Positions 1 through 6,000 of a DNA stretch of 7,518 bases are shown here, piece after piece. This DNA comes from Dehalococcoidia bacterium. Lineage in GTDB: Bacteria; Chloroflexota; Dehalococcoidia; UBA3495. The stretch spans positions 1 through 7,518 of the forward strand of contig PCAH01000203.1 of NCBI GenBank assembly GCA_002730485.1. Reading direction: 5' to 3'. The translations under genes and the position numbers were made by a program. The notes under the pieces were generated by a model. The model searched no databases and was not told the origin of the DNA. It saw nothing but the letters and a program-made list of their open reading frames with translations. Positions within the stretch are counted from its first letter, which is position 1; every line of letters starts with the position of its first letter.

Positions 1-3000
1 AACTCGTCACCAATGACAGAGCCCATGGCATCATACTGCTGGGCATAGATACCATAGCTTGAGCCGTCCTGGTTGTAGGAATGCCACGTCACCACGTAGG
101 TGCCGTCAGCAAGCGTCGTCACCGACGGATATTCCTGTGAATAGTTGGTATAGGTATTAACCAGGGCTTCGCCGTCGTCATCCTTGGAGATCGTCAGGGT
201 GCCGTCAGCGAAGTCAATCTTCTCAACACCGCTCAGCGTATCCGTGCCGTCATCACCGTCCGTCGCCTTCAGATCCGTGAGCGTCGTCGTCTCGCCGTCC
301 GTATTGATGCGGTAATCAGCCATGGATCCTGACGCCAACAGGGCATCATCACCAGCGCCGCCTTCGATAACATCGTCGCCCGTACCACCGCTGATCTGAT
401 CGTCACCCCGGCCGCCGTCAATGGTATCAGCGCCAGCGCCACCAAACAGAATATCACTGCCGCCTTCACCGACCAGGGTGTCGTTATCTTCACCACCGTA
501 GAGGCTGTTGTCAGAGCTATTGCCCATCAGGCGATCTTCACCACCCTCACCAAACACCGAGATGCCGTCATCGCCGATGACCATCACCGTATCGCCGCCG
601 CCGCCCGCATAGACACTCTCCGCATCGGCAACGAAGAAAACGTCAGCCGTGGAATTATCCAGCGTCAGTACATCCGAACCCGCACCAAGATCGACCGTGG
701 CATAATCGCTGATACCCAACAGCGTGACGGTGTCAGCCCCATCACTGCCCTCCAGCGTGTAAAGCTTGCCCGCCGTGCCATCAGCATCATAGCGCTGGGC
801 ATAAACATCATAACTCGAACCACCATCGTGAGAACTATCATCCCACCAGGTAATGATAAAGCCGCCACCCTCGAGAGGCGCAACATCCGGATAATACTGG
901 GAACTGGATGTATATTCATTAACCCGGAACTCGGAACCAACCGCAATGCCGTTATTGTCATAGATTTGCGCCCGCACATCCCAGCCGGAACCGCCGCTGT
1001 GACTGGAGTTGTCATGCCAGGTGATCACGTAACCACCACCCTCAAGACCCGTCACTCTTGCTTCACGCTGCTCGCTGCTTTCGTAGCTGTTCACCCGGAA
1101 CTCACCGCCAACGGCGTCACTATTTGCATCAAACTGCTGCGCCCAGACATCCCAGTTGTTACTGTGACTGGAGTTGTCACGCCATGTGACCACAAAGCCA
1201 CCATCCGCAAGCGAACCAATGGAAGGCACTTCCTGCGTACCGGATGTGTACGTGTTCACCATCATCTCGTCACCAACGGCAACCGTCGTAACCTCACCGT
1301 TCTCATCAACACCGGAGGTATAACGCTGCATCCGGATATCCCAGCTCGAGCCACCATCATGACCGGAGCCGTCATGCCACGTCACCACGAAGTCACCGCC
1401 GGTGAGGGTCGTGACATGTGGTTCATACTGGGAATTCTGTATATAGCTGTTAACCAGTATTTCCTCGCCAACGGCATCGCCGTTAACATCGTAACGCTGC
1501 ATCCGGATATCCCAGCTCGAGCCACCATCATGACCGGAACTGTCCATCCACGTCACCACAAAGCCACCGTCATCAAGGCTGGCAATGCTGGGCTCACGCT
1601 GCTCATTACCCGTATGCGTATTGACCCGGAACTCGTCGCCAATGGCCGTTGCTTTCGCATCAAAACGCTGAGCACGAACGTCCCAACTACTACCACCATC
1701 AGTGCCAGAGTTATCGCGCCACGCAACAACAAACCCGCCATCGGCAAGGGCTTGAACGTCAGAATATTCCTGAGTGCTGCTGACAACAGAGTTCACCAGG
1801 AACTCACCTCCAACCGCCTCACCAATCGGGTTGTACAACTGACCGCGAATGTCCGTACCAGAACCACCGGAATGACCGGAACTATCCTGCCACGTCACAA
1901 CAAAGCTGCCGTCCGTGAGGGTCGTTACCGATGGATAGTACTGGTATGAACTGGTGTATTCATTAACCCGGAAGATCTCAGAATCTTCAGAGGTGACCGT
2001 CAGTTCAACCCCGTCGCCAAAGCGGACCGTCTCAAAGCTGTAGAAGGTATCCACACCATCGTCACCATCAGCAAGGTTGGCGTCCGTAATCACGCCATCC
2101 GAGAGTGAGCGGTTCCGGTAATCAATCACATAATCCGCAGCACTACCGGAGAGCTCCAAAACGTCACTACCAGCACCACCATGAAGGATGTCATCACCGC
2201 CGCCACCGGCAATCACGTTGTCGAGGGCATTGGCGAAGATCTCGTTGTCAATGTCGTTACCAACCGCCGTCACCGACGCAATACCATTGATGTAGAGCGT
2301 CTCAACGTTATCCGTCAGTGTCGTCTCGGCAAGAGATGAATAAACCACATCATCACCGCTCGAGAGCGTCTCGACAACCACGTCACCCGCATCGGCAATA
2401 ATATAGGTATCATCACCGGCACCACCTTCAAGCTGGTCGTCGCCAGCCCTACCATCCAGCCAGTCATTGCCTTCACCGCCAAGGAGTGTGTCCGCACCCT
2501 CACCACCGTAAACAACATCACCGCCAGCACCTGCATCCACCGAAGTCCCAATGAGACCGTCAATAATGAGGACATCATCACCGGCACCAAGGATCACCGT
2601 CTCAACATTGGTAACACTCACCGTATCCCGCGTATCGCCGAAGCTTATACTGTCATCACCATCGCCGAGATCAAAGAGGACATTCCGCTGACCGTCAGTC
2701 ATCACCACATGGTCATCGACGATACCACCCGTCAGCGTACCTTCCTGCTCCACGTTACCGTCCGCATCGAAGCGGCGGCTGTAAATACCTTGGCTTGAAC
2801 CATCCTGTCCGTTGGACGTCCACGTCACCACAAAGCCACCCTCGGCCAATGCGGCAATGTACGGATATTCCTGGTTTGAAGACGTGTAATCATTGACTTG
2901 GAACTCAGGACCAAAGGTATCCGTCGCCACGTCATAAATACGGGCATATACACCGTCACTCGAACCGTCCCGACCAGAATCATCCTCCCACACCATGACC

Positions 3001-6000
3001 GCATTACCATCGGCAAGCGTGACAATCTCCGGATTATACTGACCGTTACTGGTGTAGCTGTTCACCAAAAGCTCTTCACCCACCGGCACCGGTGCTTCGT
3101 TGGCATCGATATCACCGGAGTAGCGCTGCATCCGGATGTCATAGCTCGAGCCATCAGAGTGACCGGAATCATCACGCCACACGACAATGTAACCGCCGTC
3201 GTCAAGGGCCGTAACCGAAGGCTGATATTGAGAGCTCGAGGTATAGGTGTTAACCCGGAACTCAGCACCTACCGTCGCACCATCAACGTCATAGCGCTGA
3301 CCACGTACATCCCAGCCCGAGCCACCGGAATGACCGGAACTATCCTGCCACGTTACGATAAAGCCACCATCTGCCAACGTCGCCACGTCAGGATCATACT
3401 GATCGTTCCCAGTCCGCGTACTGATACGGAACTCGTCGCCAACCGGCAAACCACTGTCACCAAAGCGTTGGCCGCGTACATCCCAGCCAGAGCCGCCCGA
3501 ATGAGCGGAACTATCCATCCACGTCACCACAAAGCCGCCATCCAGCGTCGCACTGACTGCAGGTTCACGCTGCTCAGATGACGTGTAGGTATTAACCCGG
3601 AACTCATCGCCAAGCGTATTACCGCTCGCATCATAGCGCTGGCCACGCACATCCCAGGAACTGCCGCCCGAATGACCGGAGCTATCACGCCAGGTGACCA
3701 CATAACCACCATCCGCAAGCGCTGTCACTTCAGGACTACTCTGATCGGAAGATGTGTAGCTGTTCACCAGGAACTCATCGCCTAACGCACGGCCCGTCAC
3801 GTCATAGTGCTGTGCATAAATACCGTAGCTCGAGCCATCCTGGCTATTGGATGCCCAAGCTATCACGTGGCTGCCGTCATTAAGCCCTGCGACCGAGGAG
3901 TGATACTGGGTAGAGCTGGTGTAAGTATTAACCTGAACGTCAACCATGTCGCCGGAGGCAAACGTGAGTTCACTGCCGTCACCGAAGCCCAGCTTCTCGA
4001 TACCGTTGAGAAGGTCTGTGCCACCATCAAACCCATCGCCGAGGTTGATGTCTGTCAAACTTCTACCAATTAAATCAATGGCGTAGTCGCTGGCACTACC
4101 ACCGAAGAATGCCGTGTCCTCGCCCTCGCCACCGTACAGGAGATCATTGCCGGCACCGCCGCCAAGGATATCGTCACCGGCACCACCAAAGAGCTCATCG
4201 GCACCATCACCACCAAGCAGCGTATCACCGCCCTCGCCGCCGAAGATTTGATCATCACCGGCACCGCCATCAACCTCCTGACCCGTCATACCTTCGCCGG
4301 ATACCGTCGTCGTGCCCTCAATGCTGGCAACCAAGGACGCTTCACTACCCAGTGTCAGCGTCGTCGCCAGATTGTCCACAACCAAACCCGTCTCGCCGTT
4401 GAGAGCGCTTACCGTTACCGTAAACGCCGCTCCACCAGCCGGAGCCGTCAGCATAATCTCGTTGACGCTTGTGCCCGCCGAGGCAACAACCAATGATCCC
4501 GCCTGGAAGTTGATCGCGTCGACCAGACCCTGACGCACGTCGGATAACGTCTGACCCGACTGCGCCGTATAAGGCACAACCTCTTCATTGACCGTCACTT
4601 CATAAATGTCACCCGCCTCAATCGTGCCGAACAGGCGTATCAGTTCCTGCGTCGAGCCAGTGGCTTCCTCAACATCCACCGATGAAGCAAACGACAGCGG
4701 TTGGCCGTCAGAGCCAAAGCGGCGGGAATAAATACCTTGGCTAGAACCATCCTGATTATACGACTGCCAGGTCACCAAGAAGCCACCGCCCGGTGTCGCC
4801 ACAACCGACGGGTTCGTTTGATCCGACGCCGTGTGGACATTAACCAGGAATTCCGTTCCGACAGATTCACCATCCGCACCATAAACTTGTGCGTAGACGC
4901 CATAGCCGCTCTCATCCTGCTGGTTGCTCTCCCAGGCAACCACAAAGCCGCCACCATCAAGCGCCGTCACAGAAGGATCATACTGCTCGCTCGATGTATA
5001 GGTGTTCACCCGGAACTCGTCACCAACCATCGTGCTGTCTGAATCGTAACGCTGACCCCAAATATCCCAGCTAGAGCCTCCGTCATGTCCGGAGGAGTCC
5101 TGCCACGTCACCACATAACCACCATCGCTAAGAGCCGTCACATCCGGGTAATCCTGCGTGCTGCTGGTATAGCTATTAATCCGGAACTCGTCACCGATCG
5201 CGCCGTCCTCGTCATACAACCGGGCGTAAATATCCGAACGATTGCTGTCGTACCACGTCACGATCACGCTGCCGTCGGCAAGTTCATCCATGGAGGGTTC
5301 ATGCTGATTACTGTTGACATACTGATTGACCATCTCGGTATCACCAACAGCCTCACCATCGCTGTCATACCGCTGCATGCGAACATCGTAGTTATTGCCA
5401 CCCGAATAGCCGGAATAATCCGACCACGTCACCACGAAGCCGCCATCCGAGAGACCCAGAACCTCTACTTCCCTTTGGTTGTCAGAAGTGTAGCTGTTGA
5501 CACGGAACTCAGGACCAACCATGTCGCCGTTCGCATCATAACGCTGCGCACGGATATCATCGCTTGAACCACCCATGTAACCGGAGTCGTCCTCCCATGC
5601 CACCAGGAAGCCGCCATCACTAAGCGCCGCCACACTCGGATATTCCTGATTATTGCCGGTGTAGGTGTTAATCCGGAACTCGTCACCCACAGGATTACCT
5701 CTGGTGTCTGTCATCCGGCCCCAAATATCCCAGCTAGAGCCTCCGTCATGACCGGAGGAGTCCTGCCACGTCACCAGGATCCGACCGTCAGAGAGCATCA
5801 CCGAAGACGGGTGACTCTGGTCGTTACTGGTGTATTCGTTGATCAGGAACTCACCGTCAACACCACCCTCAATGGCCATCAGGACAATCTCGTCACCACT
5901 GTCGCCGCCGCTCGCCGTTACCGTCTGGCTGAGATCACTATCCGCATTGATCGCACCCACAAGACCCGCACGAACGTCCGTGAGCGTGTCACCCGCCTGC

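Larger units (their letters stand above)
774..1967 (-). repeat. Block D: seven ~57-residue repeats, predicted seven-bladed beta-propeller
   Basis: Residues 1851-2248. Repeats begin at 1967, 1796, 1625, 1454, 1259, 1094 and 923, spaced 57, 57, 57, 65, 55 and 57 residues. Repeat 4 has an insertion around VDENGEVTT that closely resembles the VDGDGNVTT insertion of block A repeat 5. Repeat 5 lost two residues where DGGSSW becomes SNNW. Repeats 3 and 4 share the DIRMQRY variant and a 47-base identical DNA stretch. Unlike the other blocks, the first and last repeats here keep the long SGH/SSH-xGGS loop. The final repeat ends RYDADGT and runs into the next linker. Confidence 0.85.
4701..5843 (-). 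repeat. Block B: seven ~57-residue repeats, predicted seven-bladed beta-propeller
   Basis: Residues 559-939. Repeats begin at 5843, 5672, 5501, 5330, 5180, 5009 and 4844, spaced 57, 57, 57, 50, 57 and 55 residues. The fourth repeat is the shortest complete one in the window: the loop usually reading SGHDGGSSW is reduced to SNRSD, removing seven residues while leaving the VTW and Y-A-R-x-Y strands. Repeats 1 and 5 share the unusual WDIWG in place of WDIRG. Repeats 6 and 7 switch to the shorter Q-D-x-S-x-G-[IV]-Y loop seen in blades next to linkers. The last repeat ends at RRFGSDGQ and passes into the AIN-RTX linker. Confidence 0.85.

Noticed and set aside
269..1015. Minus-strand frames at 269-496 and 665-1015, and others such as 2315-2590 and 3062-3268
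   Set aside because: They are out of frame with the giant gene and overlap clear RTX or repeat coding. Their products look like low-complexity Val/Met/Arg translations of the repeat DNA.
828..1949. Long plus-strand open frame of 373 codons, with similar ones at 2898-3581, 5085-5567, 5748-6248 and 6882-7460
   Set aside because: They lie in the exact codon-for-codon antisense register of the real gene. Its codon use rarely gives TTA, CTA or TCA, whose complements would be stops there. The products show only mirrored repeat periodicity and no recognisable domain.
774..1967. Regular 171-bp spacing as a CRISPR array or satellite
   Set aside because: The period is a whole number of codons, repeats diverge mostly as coding variants, and there are no short identical repeats with unique spacers.
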